Assembly: GCA_016718655.1 (NCBI GenBank)
Contig: JADKCV010000002.1
Span: 62,001 to 126,000 of the forward strand
Reading direction: 5' to 3'
DNA from: Flavobacteriales bacterium
GTDB taxonomy: Bacteria > Bacteroidota > Bacteroidia > Flavobacteriales_F > PHOS-HE28
DNA length: 64,000 nucleotides
In this document: one piece after another, positions 46,088 to 54,653 of the stretch
Layout: each line of letters opens with the position of its first letter
How positions within the stretch are numbered: position 1 is the first letter of the stretch
The notes under the pieces: model-generated
Databases searched by the model: none
What the model saw: the letters and a program-made list of their open reading frames with translations, nothing else
What the model was told of the DNA's origin: nothing
Translations under genes and position numbers: made by a program

Positions 46088-46918
46088 CTATCCGTTCATG
46101 GAGCGTATCGCGCTCCCCTTGTCCAATAGCATTCCCGTTGCCTTCAGCACATCCTCGATGTAGCTGAACGTGGAAAGGACCTCTGTTCTACCGGGGCGAA
46201 CCGCCACGTTATGCTCGAAATGGGCGCTGGGTTTGCCGTCGCGTGTCACCACGGTCCAGCCATCACCCATCTGCTTCACCTCCTTCACCCCCATGTTGAT
46301 CATGGGTTCGATGGCGAGCACCATGCCGGTGCTGAGCTTGGCGCCGTGCCCGCGTCGTCCGTAGTTCGGTACTTCGGGTGGCTCGTGAAGCTTGCGCCCC
46401 ACACCGTGCCCGACCAGTTCACGTACTACGCCGTATCCGTGGGCTTCGGCATGCTGCTGGATCGCGTGTCCGATATCTCCCGTGCGGTTGTTCTCCACCG
46501 CTTGGGCCATGCCTTTGTCCAGGCACTCGAGCGTGACACGCAGCAACTGCTTCACCGGCTCGGCCACTTCGCCCACCATGAAGGTGTATGCACTGTCGCC
46601 GTAGAAACCGTTCATCAGCACGCCGCAATCCACGCTGGCCACATCACCCTCCTTCAACACGCGCTTACCAGGCAGGCCATGGACCACTTCCTCGTTCACG
46701 CTGATCAGCAAGGTGCTGGGGCACCCATACAAGCCTTTGAAGCCGGGCACACCGCCACTGTCCCTGATGAACGTTTCCGCCATCTCGTCCAGCGCTCCCG
46801 TGGTCACCCCCGGTGCGATATGCCTTGCCACTTCGGCCAAGGTCCTTCCAACAAGCAAAGAACTCTCCTTCAACAACGCGATGTCGTCATCGCTGAGATG
46901 GTCCACGGTGCGACCCAT
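46088..46918 (-). CDS. map: Type I methionine aminopeptidase
   Basis: 276 residues of the pita-bread fold. Metal ligands are visible in order: Asp in VASVDCGV, Asp in YGDSAYTF, His in VGHGVGRKLHEPP, Glu in LAIEPMINMG and Glu in HFEHNVAV. It removes the initiator Met from nascent proteins at the ribosome, which fits its place 3 nt after secY in the operon. The C terminus has about 15 more residues than short type I enzymes. Confidence 0.96.
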   Translation of the reverse strand: MGRTVDHLSDDDIALLKESSLLVGRTLAEVARHIAPGVTTGALDEMAETFIRDSGGVPGFKGLYGCPSTLLISVNEEVVHGLPGKRVLKEGDVASVDCGVLMNGFYGDSAYTFMVGEVAEPVKQLLRVTLECLDKGMAQAVENNRTGDIGHAIQQHAEAHGYGVVRELVGHGVGRKLHEPPEVPNYGRRGHGAKLSTGMVLAIEPMINMGVKEVKQMGDGWTVVTRDGKPSAHFEHNVAVRPGRTEVLSTFSYIEDVLKATGMLLDKGSAIRSMNG

Positions 46919-46921
46919 GTC

Positions 46922-48247
46922 CTATCCAGCCATGCCGTACGCCGCTCCTGCACTACGCCCCTTGATCCGTCCTGACTTCATCAATCCGTCGTAATGACGC
47001 ATCAAGAGATGACTTTCGATCTGCTGCAGCGTGTCCAACAACACACCCACCATGATCAACAACGATGTACCTCCGAAGAACTGGGCGAAGCCCTGTTTGA
47101 TCCCCATCATGCCGGCAAAGGCGGGCAGGATCGCCACGATCCCCAGGAAGATGGCCCCGGGCAACGTGATGCGCGACAGGAGATCATCGATGTGACCAGC
47201 GGTCTGCTTGCCGGGCTTCACACCAGGGATGAACCCACCGTTGCGCTTCATGTCATCGGCCAACTGGTTCGGATTGACCGTGATGGCCGTATAGAAGTAC
47301 GTGAAGGCCACCACCATCAGGAACAACGTGAAGTTGTAGAAGAAGCCCTGGCTGTTGGCGATGCTCACCAACCAGGTGGGTGGTTCATCGAACGCCTGCG
47401 CCAAGTACATCGGCACGAGCACGATGGCCTGAGCGAAGATGATCGGCATCACACCCGCAGCATTCACCTTCAGCGGGATGTAGTTACGCACGCCTCCATA
47501 CTGCTTGTTGCCCTGCACACGCTTGGCGAACTGCACCGGTATGCGTCGTGTACCCTGCACCAGCAGGATGCATCCTGCTATGATGAGCACCCACAGGACC
47601 ACCTCGACCAGCAGCAGCACGAGGCCACCGCCACCAGGTCCCATGCGACCCACCACCTCCTGTGCGAAGGCTTGCGGGAGTTGCGCGAGGATACCGATCA
47701 TGATGATCAGCGAGATCCCATTGCCCAGGCCGCGTTCGGTGATGCGTTCACCCAACCACATCACGAAGAGCGTGGACGCGGTGAGGATCACGATGCTCGT
47801 GAAGAGCCAGAACTGGCTGTCCGGGCGAGCCTCCGGTTCGATCGTGGCATAGATGTAACCCGGCGCCTGGAACACACAGATCAGGATGGTGAGGTAGCGG
47901 GTGTACTGGTTGATCTTGCGGCGACCGCTCTCCTCCTTCTGCATCTTCTGTACGGCCGGGACCGCGATACCGGCCAGCTGCATGATGATGGAGGCCGAGA
48001 TGTAGGGCATGATGCCCAAAGCGAAGATCGATGCACGGGTGAAGGCCCCACCGGTGAAGATCGAAAGGATCTCCACGATACCGCCTCCGCCGGTTGCATT
48101 GGCCGCCATCTGCGCACTGTCAACACCGGGCAGTACGATGAAGCTGCCGATGCGGTACACCAGCAACAGACCCAGCGTGATGAGGATGCGGTTACGCAGT
48201 TCCTCGATCCGCCAGATGTTCTTGACCGTGTCGATCAGGTTCTTCAT
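46922..48247 (-). CDS. secY: Preprotein translocase channel subunit SecY
   Basis: 441 residues with ten expected membrane segments. Conserved parts include FIVLPGVDS, SIFALGIMPYISASIIMQLA, the cytoplasmic loop ending in VQGNKQYGG, LADDMKRNGGFIPGVKPGKQ and the C-terminal QQIESHLLMRHYDG. SecY is the protein-conducting pore of the inner membrane, used by all the signal-peptide proteins in this window. The correct start is the ATG at 48247, which overlaps the rplO stop (ATGA). A longer frame reaching 48634 is only the shifted shadow of rplO. Confidence 0.96.
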   Translation of the reverse strand: MKNLIDTVKNIWRIEELRNRILITLGLLLVYRIGSFIVLPGVDSAQMAANATGGGGIVEILSIFTGGAFTRASIFALGIMPYISASIIMQLAGIAVPAVQKMQKEESGRRKINQYTRYLTILICVFQAPGYIYATIEPEARPDSQFWLFTSIVILTASTLFVMWLGERITERGLGNGISLIIMIGILAQLPQAFAQEVVGRMGPGGGGLVLLLVEVVLWVLIIAGCILLVQGTRRIPVQFAKRVQGNKQYGGVRNYIPLKVNAAGVMPIIFAQAIVLVPMYLAQAFDEPPTWLVSIANSQGFFYNFTLFLMVVAFTYFYTAITVNPNQLADDMKRNGGFIPGVKPGKQTAGHIDDLLSRITLPGAIFLGIVAILPAFAGMMGIKQGFAQFFGGTSLLIMVGVLLDTLQQIESHLLMRHYDGLMKSGRIKGRSAGAAYGMAG

Positions 48248-48713
48248 GCCTTCTCTTGTACGCTGGCGATGGTCGTAGCGGAACCGCCTTTGGCCTCGAT
48301 GGCCGCTTTGGCGGTGGCGCTGAACGCATGCGCGGTGACGTTGATCGCTCCTTTCAATTCGCCACGGCCAAGCACCTTCAGCTTGTCGTTCTTCGCGATC
48401 AGGCCGTTGGCGTACAGCACCTCGGGATCGATGGCCTTCAGGCCCTGCGCTTCTCGGCAAGGGCCTGGATGGCGTCCAGGTTGATCCCCTTGTACTCCAC
48501 CCGGGTGGGGTTGGTGAAGCCGAACTTGGGAAGGCGACGCACCAAGGGCATCTGTCCGCCTTCGAAACCACGTTTGTGGTTGTAGCCGGCCTGTGCCTTC
48601 TGGCCCTTGTGGCCCTTGGTGGAGGTACCACCACGACCGCTGCCTTGGCCGCGACCGATGCGTTTCTCCTTCTTGGTGGCCCCTTCGGCCGGTTTCAATT
48701 TACTCAGGTCCAT
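48244..48713 (-). CDS. rplO: 50S ribosomal protein L15, with an apparent one-base deletion
   Basis: The first frame gives 91 residues (MDLSKLKPAEGATKKEKRIG, GYNHKRGFEGGQMPL, FTNPTRVEYKGINLDAIQ) and then stops. The rest of L15 continues in another frame (LKAIDPEVLYANGLIAKNDK, VLGRGELKGAINVTAHAFSA) to a TGA overlapping the secY start. Adding one base near 48447-48450 gives a complete protein of 156 residues. The start lies inside the 3' end of rpsE (10-nt overlap), where rpmD would normally stand. Confidence 0.92.
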
Positions 48714-49216
48714 TTCTTCGCTCTCACACCACGCTGGCGTGACACCTGGTTGGCATCGCGCAGGTTGACCAGTGCCTCGATCGTGGCCTTCACCACGTTG
48801 TGCGGGTTACTGCTACCCTTGCTCTTGGCCAACACATCGGTGATCCCCACGCTCTCCAGCACAGCGCGCATGGCACCACCGGCGATCACACCGGTTCCAT
48901 GTGCAGCGGGTTTCAGGAACACCTGAGCACCGGCGAACTTGCCTTCCTGCGAGTGGGGGATCGTACCCTTCAGCACAGGGACCTTCACCAGGTTCTTCTT
49001 GGCATCATCGATGCCCTTGGCAATGGCCTCCTGCACTTCCTTGGCCTTGCCCAGGCCATGGCCCACCACACCGTTCTCGTTCCCCACCACCACGATGGCG
49101 GCGAAGGTGAAGGTGCGACCTCCCTTGGTCACTTTGGTCACGCGGTTCAACGCCACGAGCTTATCCTTCAGCTCGAGATCGCTGCTCTTGACCTTCTTCG
49201 TGTTCGTCTCAGACAT
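48704..49216 (-). CDS. rpsE: 30S ribosomal protein S5
   Basis: 170 residues from the ATG at 49216 (MSETNTKKVKSSDLELKDKL). It has the double-stranded RNA-binding domain (VTKVTKGGRTFTFAAIVVVG) and the second domain with GTGVIAGGAMRAVLESVGI and GSSNPHNVVKAT. S5 guards decoding accuracy at the 30S neck. Its last codons overlap rplO directly; no L30 gene lies between. Confidence 0.97.
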   Translation of the reverse strand: MSETNTKKVKSSDLELKDKLVALNRVTKVTKGGRTFTFAAIVVVGNENGVVGHGLGKAKEVQEAIAKGIDDAKKNLVKVPVLKGTIPHSQEGKFAGAQVFLKPAAHGTGVIAGGAMRAVLESVGITDVLAKSKGSSNPHNVVKATIEALVNLRDANQVSRQRGVRAKKWT

Positions 49217-49229
49217 GTGTTCGGTGTGA

Positions 49230-49583
49230 TCAGAAATTGAGGCCGGCTTCACGGGCGGCTTCGGCCAGGGCTTTCACCCGGCCATGGTACAGGTAACCAT
49301 TGCGGTCGAACACCACCAGCTCGATGCCCGCGGCCTTCGCCTTCTCGGCGATGGCACGACCCACCTGCTTGGCCTGTTCCAACTTTGGAACACCATTGGC
49401 CTTCTTGTCCTTCAGCGATGAGACGCTCACCAGCGTGCGGCCAGCCTCGTCATCAATGATCTGGGCATACATGCCCGTGTTGCTGCGGTAGACTGAAAGA
49501 CGGGGGCGCTCAGGCGTGCCGTGCACGTTCTTGCGTACCCGTTGCTTGATCTTCAGTCGGCGTGCGATCCTATCGAATGCCAT
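49230..49583 (-). CDS. rplR: 50S ribosomal protein L18
   Basis: 117 residues with RRLKIKQRVRKNVHGTPERP, RLSVYRSNTGMYAQIIDDEA and the ending YLYHGRVKALAEAAREAGLNF. L18 binds 5S rRNA with L5. It starts 9 nt after rplF ends. Confidence 0.97.
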   Translation of the reverse strand: MAFDRIARRLKIKQRVRKNVHGTPERPRLSVYRSNTGMYAQIIDDEAGRTLVSVSSLKDKKANGVPKLEQAKQVGRAIAEKAKAAGIELVVFDRNGYLYHGRVKALAEAAREAGLNF

Positions 49584-49592
49584 GGTCGTTGC

Positions 49593-50147
49593 TTATTTAC
49601 CGGCTGCTTTACCTGCCTTACGACGCACCTCCTCACCCACGAAGCGAACACCCTTGCCTTTGTAAGGCTCAGGCTTGCGCAACGAGCGCAACTTGGCGGC
49701 CACTTGACCGATCAGTTGTTTGTCCGCCGATTCCAGGCGAACGATGGGGTTCTTTCCTTTTTCCTGAGCAGCGCTCACCTTGATCTGGGCGGGAAGCTCC
49801 AAGGTCACAGTGTGCGAGAAGCCGAGCGCCAATTGAAGTTGCTGGCCCTTCGCGGTGGCGCGGTAACCCACGCCGACCAACTCCTGCTCGATGACGAAGC
49901 CTTCGCTCACACCCTTCACCATGTTGGCGATGAGTGAACGGTAGAGGCCGTGCTTGGCGCGGTGCGGCTTGGCATCACTTGGGCGTTCCAAGCTCACCAC
50001 TCCGGCATCCTGTTTCACGGTCATGTCCGGGTCGACCGGCTGGACCAAGGTCCCCTTGGGGCCCTTCACGGTCACCAGGTTCTTGTCGCTGATGGTGATC
50101 TCCACCCCTTTGGGCAGACTGATCGGTGCTTTTCCTATGCGTGACAT
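49593..50147 (-). CDS. rplF: 50S ribosomal protein L6
   Basis: 184 residues from MSRIGKAPISLPKGVEI; an upstream extension to 50174 falls in the rpsH end and is not likely. Two similar alpha/beta domains end with RKPEPYKGKGVRFVGEEVRR, the conserved rRNA-contact signature. L6 supports the factor-binding site of the large subunit. Confidence 0.97.
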   Translation of the reverse strand: MSRIGKAPISLPKGVEITISDKNLVTVKGPKGTLVQPVDPDMTVKQDAGVVSLERPSDAKPHRAKHGLYRSLIANMVKGVSEGFVIEQELVGVGYRATAKGQQLQLALGFSHTVTLELPAQIKVSAAQEKGKNPIVRLESADKQLIGQVAAKLRSLRKPEPYKGKGVRFVGEEVRRKAGKAAGK

Positions 50148-50158
50148 GGTCCTGGGGC

Positions 50159-50557
50159 TTAGCTCACATAGCACAATACCTCACCTCCCACGTTCAGCGT
50201 GCGGGCCTCCTTGTCGGTGACCACACCCTTGCTGGTGGAGATGATGGCCACGCCAAGGCCGTTGAGCACGCGGGGCAGATCCTCCACATGGGCGTATTTG
50301 CGCAGGCCCGGCGAGCTCACACGCACCAACTCCTTGATCGCGCTCTGACGGGTTTGCGTGTTGTACTTCAAGGCGATCTTGATCAGGCCTTGCTTGCCGT
50401 CGTCCTCGGATTTCCAGGACAGGATGTAGCCCTTGTCGTACAGGATGCGCGTGATGTCCTTCTTCAGGTTGCTCGCGGGCACCTCCACGACCTTCTTGCG
50501 CGCCTGGATGGCGTTGCGCAAGCGGGTCAGGTAATCGGCTATGGGATCGGTCGTCAT
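50159..50557 (-). CDS. rpsH: 30S ribosomal protein S8
   Basis: 132 residues: MTTDPIADYLTRLRNAIQAR, then VSSPGLRKYAHVEDLPRVLN and the ending LNVGGEVLCYVS. S8 binds the central domain of 16S rRNA and, in enteric bacteria, represses its own operon by binding the mRNA; no such site was looked for here. Confidence 0.97.
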   Translation of the reverse strand: MTTDPIADYLTRLRNAIQARKKVVEVPASNLKKDITRILYDKGYILSWKSEDDGKQGLIKIALKYNTQTRQSAIKELVRVSSPGLRKYAHVEDLPRVLNGLGVAIISTSKGVVTDKEARTLNVGGEVLCYVS

Positions 50558-50574
50558 GGTCGTATCGTCGTTAC

Positions 50575-50844
50575 TTACCAGCTGCTCTTGGTCACACCAG
50601 GGATCTTACCCTCCAGCGCCATCAAGCGGAACACGTTGCGAGAGATGCCGAAGATGCGCATGTAGCCGCGGGGGCGACCCGTGAGCTGACAGCGGTTGTG
50701 CTTGCGCACATAGCTGCTGTTGGCGGGGAGCTTCTGCAGCCCTTCCCAATCGCCAGCGGCTTTCAGGGTAGCACGCTTGGCAGCGTACTTCTCCACCATC
50801 TTGGCACGTTTGCGCTCACGCGCTTTCATGGATTCCTTGGCCAT
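50575..50844 (-). CDS. rpsN: 30S ribosomal protein S14, zinc-free form
   Basis: 89 residues with AKESMKARERKRAKMVEKYA, the core NRCQLTGRPRGYMR and the ending GKIPGVTKSSW. Only one cysteine is present, so this is the long zinc-independent type. Standard place between rplE and rpsH. Confidence 0.97.
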   Translation of the reverse strand: MAKESMKARERKRAKMVEKYAAKRATLKAAGDWEGLQKLPANSSYVRKHNRCQLTGRPRGYMRIFGISRNVFRLMALEGKIPGVTKSSW

Positions 50845-50864
50845 GGTAACTTCTGGTCTGGTCG

Positions 50865-51419
50865 TTATTTCTTGTCTGAGAACGGGAAGCCGAAGGCGGT
50901 GAGCAAGGCTTTCGCCTCAGCATCCGTCCTGGCCGTGGTCACGAAGGTGATGTCCATCCCTTGGAGCTTCGTCACCTTGTCGATGTCGATCTCCGGGAAG
51001 ATGATCTGCTCCTTCACACCGAAGGTGAAGTTCCCGCGGCCATCGAAGCCGGCGGCTTTCACCCCGCGGAAGTCACGTGTCCGGGGCAGCGAAACGGCGA
51101 TCAGCCGATCCAGGAATTCGAACATGCGATCGCTGCGCAACGTCACGCGCGCTCCGATGGGCATGCCCTTCCTGAGCTTGAAGTTGCTGATGTCCTTCTT
51201 GGAGACGGTGGGGACCGCTTTCTGGCCGGCGATGGCGGACATCTCCGTCACGGCATTCTCCACCACCTTCTTATCGCCCACCGCGCTTCCGAGGCCTTGG
51301 TTCAGGCTGATCTTCAACAGGCGGGGAACCTCCATGGGACTGCTGTAGCCGAACTCCTTCTGGAGCGCGGGCACCACCTCATTGTGGTATTTGGCACGAA
51401 GCCTTGGTACGTAGCTCAT
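50865..51419 (-). CDS. rplE: 50S ribosomal protein L5
   Basis: 184 residues: MSYVPRLRAKYHNEVVPALQ, LLKISLNQGLGSAVGDKKVV and NFTFGVKEQIIFPEIDIDKV. L5 binds 5S rRNA and the P-site tRNA. The start overlaps the last base of the rplX stop, which suggests coupled translation. Confidence 0.97.
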   Translation of the reverse strand: MSYVPRLRAKYHNEVVPALQKEFGYSSPMEVPRLLKISLNQGLGSAVGDKKVVENAVTEMSAIAGQKAVPTVSKKDISNFKLRKGMPIGARVTLRSDRMFEFLDRLIAVSLPRTRDFRGVKAAGFDGRGNFTFGVKEQIIFPEIDIDKVTKLQGMDITFVTTARTDAEAKALLTAFGFPFSDKK

Positions 51420-51754
51420 TACTTGGCAGCCGTTTTCTTGGTCTTCACAACACGCTCCAGACGACCCTCCTTGCCCACTGTACGACCCACACGGCCCGGC
51501 GTTCCGGTCTTCGCGTCGATCAGCATCAGGTTGCTGACATGGATGGGGCCCTCCTTCTCCACGATACCACCCTGTGGGTTGGCCGTGGTGGGCTTGCTAT
51601 GCTTCTTGTTGATGTTGAGGCCTTCCACGATCGCGACCATCCGGTCACGGTCCACCTCGAGCACACGCCCCTGCTTGGAGCGGTCCTCGCCGGCGAGCAC
51701 TTTCACCATGTCGCCCTTCTTGATGTGCGTCTTCTTCTGCATGATCGTCGGCAT
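51419..51754 (-). CDS. rplX: 50S ribosomal protein L24
   Basis: 111 residues with a KOW motif (HIKKGDMVKVLAGEDRSKQG) and INKKHSKPTTANPQGG. L24 starts assembly of the large subunit. The ATG at 51754 overlaps the rplN stop (TAATG); an ATG four codons later (51742) gives the more common N terminus MQKKTHIKKGD. Confidence 0.96.
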   Translation of the reverse strand: MPTIMQKKTHIKKGDMVKVLAGEDRSKQGRVLEVDRDRMVAIVEGLNINKKHSKPTTANPQGGIVEKEGPIHVSNLMLIDAKTGTPGRVGRTVGKEGRLERVVKTKKTAAK

Positions 51755-52122
51755 TAGAGCACCTCGGGTGCCAGGGAGATGATCTTCATGAACTTCTTCT
51801 CGCGCAACTCCTTGGCAACGGGTCCGAAGATGCGGGTACCCTTCATCTCGCCAGCGGCATCCAGGATCACCACCGCGTTATCGTCGAAGCGGATATAACT
51901 GCCGTCCTTGCGACGGGTCTCCTTCTTGGTGCGCACCACCACGGCCTTGTGGACCGTGCCCTTCTTGGCACTTCCGTTCGGCATGGCGTCCTTCACCGTG
52001 ACCACGATCGTATCTCCGATGCGGGCATAACGACGGGCGGTCCCGCCCAGCACCCGGATGCAAAGCACCTCCTTGGCGCCACTGTTGTCGGCCACATTGA
52101 GCCGGGATTCCTGTTGGATCAT
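51754..52122 (-). CDS. rplN: 50S ribosomal protein L14
   Basis: 122 residues: MIQQESRLNVADNSGAKEVL, CIRVLGGTARRYARIGD and GTRIFGPVAKELREKKFMKI. L14 contacts 16S rRNA in an intersubunit bridge. Complete and uninterrupted, between rpsQ and rplX. Confidence 0.97.
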   Translation of the reverse strand: MIQQESRLNVADNSGAKEVLCIRVLGGTARRYARIGDTIVVTVKDAMPNGSAKKGTVHKAVVVRTKKETRRKDGSYIRFDDNAVVILDAAGEMKGTRIFGPVAKELREKKFMKIISLAPEVL

Positions 52123-52134
52123 CGCTCTGTCTGA

Positions 52135-52411
52135 TTACTTGGCACGTTCCACCACTTCCACCACACGCCAGCGTTTCTGCTTGCTCAACGGACGGGTCTC
52201 GCTGATGCGGACCGTGTCGCCGATGTGGGCTTCCTCCTTTCTCATCGTGCGCCATGAACTTGCTGGACATCTTCACGAACTTCCCGTACTTCGGGTGCAT
52301 CACGCGGCGCTCCACCAGGACCACCACGCTCTTGTTCATCTTGTCGCTGGTCACGATGCCCACGCGCTCCTTGCGCAGGTTACGTTCCACCGGGGTCGCA
52401 TTGGTGCTCAT
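52135..52411 (-). CDS. rpsQ: 30S ribosomal protein S17, with an apparent one-base insertion
   Basis: The first frame reads MSTNATPVERNLRKERVGIV and on to VKMSSKFMAHDEK, then changes into nonsense. In the next frame the expected continuation is clear (EEAHIGDTVRISETRPLSKQ, KRWRVVEVVERAK, stop at 52135). Removing one G from the GGAGG near 52232-52240 restores a normal 91-residue S17. The ATG overlaps the rpmC stop by 4 nt. Confidence 0.92.
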
Positions 52412-52620
52412 TTGCTGGTCGTATTGGCGAGCTCGCGCTTGCGGAGCTCAGTGAGGATGCGGGCCACGTCCTTACGCTTGGCACGCAATTGCATCGGGCT
52501 TTCGATCGGGCTCACCGTATGGTTGAAGCGCAGCTTGGTCAACGCCGAGCGCTCTTCCTGAAGCTTATCGTTCAGCTCCACCACCGAGAGGTCCTTCAAT
52601 TCCAATCCTTTCTTTTTCAT
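52408..52620 (-). CDS. rpmC: 50S ribosomal protein L29
   Basis: 70 residues from MKKKGLELKDLSVVELNDKL, with the conserved RFNHTVSPIESPMQLRAKRK and DVARILTELRKREL. It is the helical hairpin protein at the tunnel exit that helps bind trigger factor. The upstream in-frame extension to 52758 belongs to rplP in another frame. Confidence 0.96.
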   Translation of the reverse strand: MKKKGLELKDLSVVELNDKLQEERSALTKLRFNHTVSPIESPMQLRAKRKDVARILTELRKRELANTTSK

Positions 52621-52628
52621 GGCTCCAA

Positions 52629-53050
52629 TTATTGGCCGTCGTAGTCCTCGCGGGTCACGAACTTGGTCTTGATCGGCAGTTTCTGTGCAGCCAGGCGCAG
52701 TGCTTCCTCGCCGTTGCGGTGGGTACACCATCCACTTCGAAGATGATGCGGCCTGCATGGCACACGGCCACCCAATGGTCCAGCGAACCCTTACCCTTAC
52801 CCATACGCACCTCTGCAGGCTTGCTGGTCACGGGCTTGTCCGGGAACACCTTGATCCACACCTGACCTTCACGCTTCATGAAGCGGGTGAGGGCGATACG
52901 GGCCGCCTCGATCTGGCGACCGGTGAGCCACACGCTGTCCATCGCCTTGAGGCCGAAGGAACCCAACGTTACTCGATGTCCGCGCTGGGCCTGCCCTTTC
53001 ATGCGGCCCTTGTGCATATTGCGGCGCTTGCTACGCTTCGGTTGCAACAT
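52629..53050 (-). CDS. rplP: 50S ribosomal protein L16, with an apparent one-base deletion
   Basis: The first frame is typical L16 (MLQPKRSKRRNMHKGRMKGQ, RGHRVTLGSFGLKAM, RMGKGKGSLDHWVAVCHAGR) up to VDGVPTATA. The remaining residues appear in another frame as EEALRLAAQKLPIKTKFVTR, ending at a TAA at 52629. Adding one base near 52709-52713 gives 140 residues, the usual length. Confidence 0.92.
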
Positions 53051-53055
53051 GGCTC

Positions 53056-53919
53056 TTAGTTGTTACTGCGGTTTCCTCCACGATTACCACCTCCTCCACC
53101 ACGGCGATCCCCTCCGGGGCCTCCGGGACCACGACGGTCACCGCCTGGGCCACCTGGGCCACGACGCTCGCCACGATCACCTCCAGGGCCACGACGGTCA
53201 TTGCCGCCACGACGCTCCGGACGATCGCCAGGACCACGTCCACCAGGACCGCCCTGACCCTTCACCTGTCCCTGGTTCGGGCTCAGGTCCTTCTTGCCAT
53301 ACACTTCACCGCGCATGATCCAGCACTTGATGCCGATGCGTCCCATCTTGGTGTGTGCCTCGGTGATGGCGAAGTCGATATCGGCGCGCAGGGTGTGCAG
53401 TGGCACGCGTCCTTCGCGATAGCTTTCCGTACGTGCGATCTCGGCACCGTTCAAGCGACCGCTGACGGTCAACTTGATCCCTTCAGCACCCATGCGCATG
53501 CTGCTGGCCACGGCCATCTTCATGGCTCGGCGGAAGCTGATACGACCTTCCAACTGACGGGCGATGCTGTCAGCCACGAGGCGGGCGTCCAACTCGGGCC
53601 GCTTGATCTCGAAGATGTTGATCTGAACGTCCTTGCCGGTGAGCTTCTTCAGCTCCTCGCGCAGCTTGTCGACCTCGGCGCCACCTTTACCGATGATCAC
53701 ACCGGGGCGTGCGGTATTGATGGTCACGGTCACCAGCTTCAGGGTGCGCTCGATGATGATCCGGCTCACGCTCGCCTTCTTCAGGCGGGCCATCAGGTAC
53801 TGACGGATCTGCTCGTCCTCCACCAGTTTGTCGGTGTAGTCATTACCGCCGTACCAGTTGCTGTCCCAGCCCTTGATGAAGCCAAGGCGGTAACCGATCG
53901 GATGTACTTTCTGTCCCAT
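53056..53919 (-). CDS. rpsC: 30S ribosomal protein S3 with a Gly/Arg-rich C-terminal extension
   Basis: 287 residues. The first 210 are standard: MGQKVHPIGYRLGFIKGWDS, the KH domain loop VIIGKGGAEVDKLREEL and the C-terminal domain ending at IMRGEVYGKKDLSPNQG. After that comes a tail of about 70 residues built from repeats of GGPGGDRRGP and GGNRGG type, resembling eukaryotic RGG boxes. S3 forms the mRNA entry pore and has helicase activity; an RGG tail there could add RNA contacts. The tail DNA is an internal repeat, so its length may vary or be poorly assembled. Confidence 0.96.
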   Translation of the reverse strand: MGQKVHPIGYRLGFIKGWDSNWYGGNDYTDKLVEDEQIRQYLMARLKKASVSRIIIERTLKLVTVTINTARPGVIIGKGGAEVDKLREELKKLTGKDVQINIFEIKRPELDARLVADSIARQLEGRISFRRAMKMAVASSMRMGAEGIKLTVSGRLNGAEIARTESYREGRVPLHTLRADIDFAITEAHTKMGRIGIKCWIMRGEVYGKKDLSPNQGQVKGQGGPGGRGPGDRPERRGGNDRRGPGGDRGERRGPGGPGGDRRGPGGPGGDRRGGGGGNRGGNRSNN

Positions 53920-53937
53920 GGTAGTGTCTCTCGGCTC

Positions 53938-54333
53938 TTAGTTGGCGGTATCGACGATCAGGCTCACGTGGTTGCTGCGCTTCTTCATGCGGTAAGCACG
54001 GCCCTGTGGAGCGGGAAGCATACGCTTCAGACCACGCGCCTCGTTCACCTGCACGCTTTTCACGATCAGGCCGGCCTCGTCGGCCTTGCGACCCTCGTTC
54101 TTGGCCTCCCAGTTCGCGATCGCACTGCGCAACAGCTTGTACAGCGGCTCGCTGGCGTGACGTGTACTGAACTCCAGGATGCCCAAGGCCTTGTCAACGC
54201 CCAGACCACGGATGTTGTCGGCCACCTGGCGCATGCGGCGCGGTGAGGTGGGCACATTGCGGAGCTGTGCGATGGCCACGGTCTTCATGGCCTCCTTACG
54301 CGCATCGGCTGCTAGTTTCTTACGGGCTCCCAT
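53938..54333 (-). CDS. rplV: 50S ribosomal protein L22
   Basis: 131 residues with VAIAQLRNVPTSPRRMRQVA, DNIRGLGVDKALGIL and the long loop GLKRMLPAPQGRAYRMKKRS that lines the exit tunnel (macrolide-resistance changes map to that loop in other bacteria). Normal length; between rpsS and rpsC. Confidence 0.97.
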   Translation of the reverse strand: MGARKKLAADARKEAMKTVAIAQLRNVPTSPRRMRQVADNIRGLGVDKALGILEFSTRHASEPLYKLLRSAIANWEAKNEGRKADEAGLIVKSVQVNEARGLKRMLPAPQGRAYRMKKRSNHVSLIVDTAN

Positions 54334-54341
54334 GGTGCTGC

Positions 54342-54611
54342 TTAGTTCTTCTTGTTACCAGAGTGACCGCGGTAGGTGCGGGTGGGCGCGAACTCGCCCA
54401 GCTTGTGGCCCACCATGTTCTCGGTCACGTAGACCGGGATGAACTTGTTGCCATTGTGTACGGCGATCGTCAGGCCTACGAACTCGGGGCTGATGGTGGA
54501 GGCACGTGACCAGGTCTTGATCACGGTCTTCTTGCCCGAGGTCTGGGCCTCATCCACACGCTTCGAAAGCTTGTAGTGGATGAACGGCGGTTTCTTGAGT
54601 GAACGGCTCAT
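54342..54611 (-). CDS. rpsS: 30S ribosomal protein S19
   Basis: 89 residues: MSRSLKKPPFIHYKLSKRVD, TWSRASTISPEFVGLTIAVH and MVGHKLGEFAPTRTYRGHSG. It sits in the 30S head near the A site. Its start lies 42 nt after the corrected rplB stop. Confidence 0.97.
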   Translation of the reverse strand: MSRSLKKPPFIHYKLSKRVDEAQTSGKKTVIKTWSRASTISPEFVGLTIAVHNGNKFIPVYVTENMVGHKLGEFAPTRTYRGHSGNKKN

Positions 54612-54653
54612 TGGTTCTTCAGTTGGGACCGGCGTACACCGGTCCGGCTAGGT

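Noticed and set aside
48430..48460. Programmed frameshifting in rplO and the other shifted genes
   Set aside because: The six sites share no slippery sequence or stem, one is an insertion while the others are deletions, and such control is not known for these genes.
46994..48484. 496-codon open frame on the plus strand opposite secY
   Set aside because: It is the antisense shadow of secY and rplO; its His/Asp/Gln-rich composition is typical of a shadow in GC-rich coding DNA.
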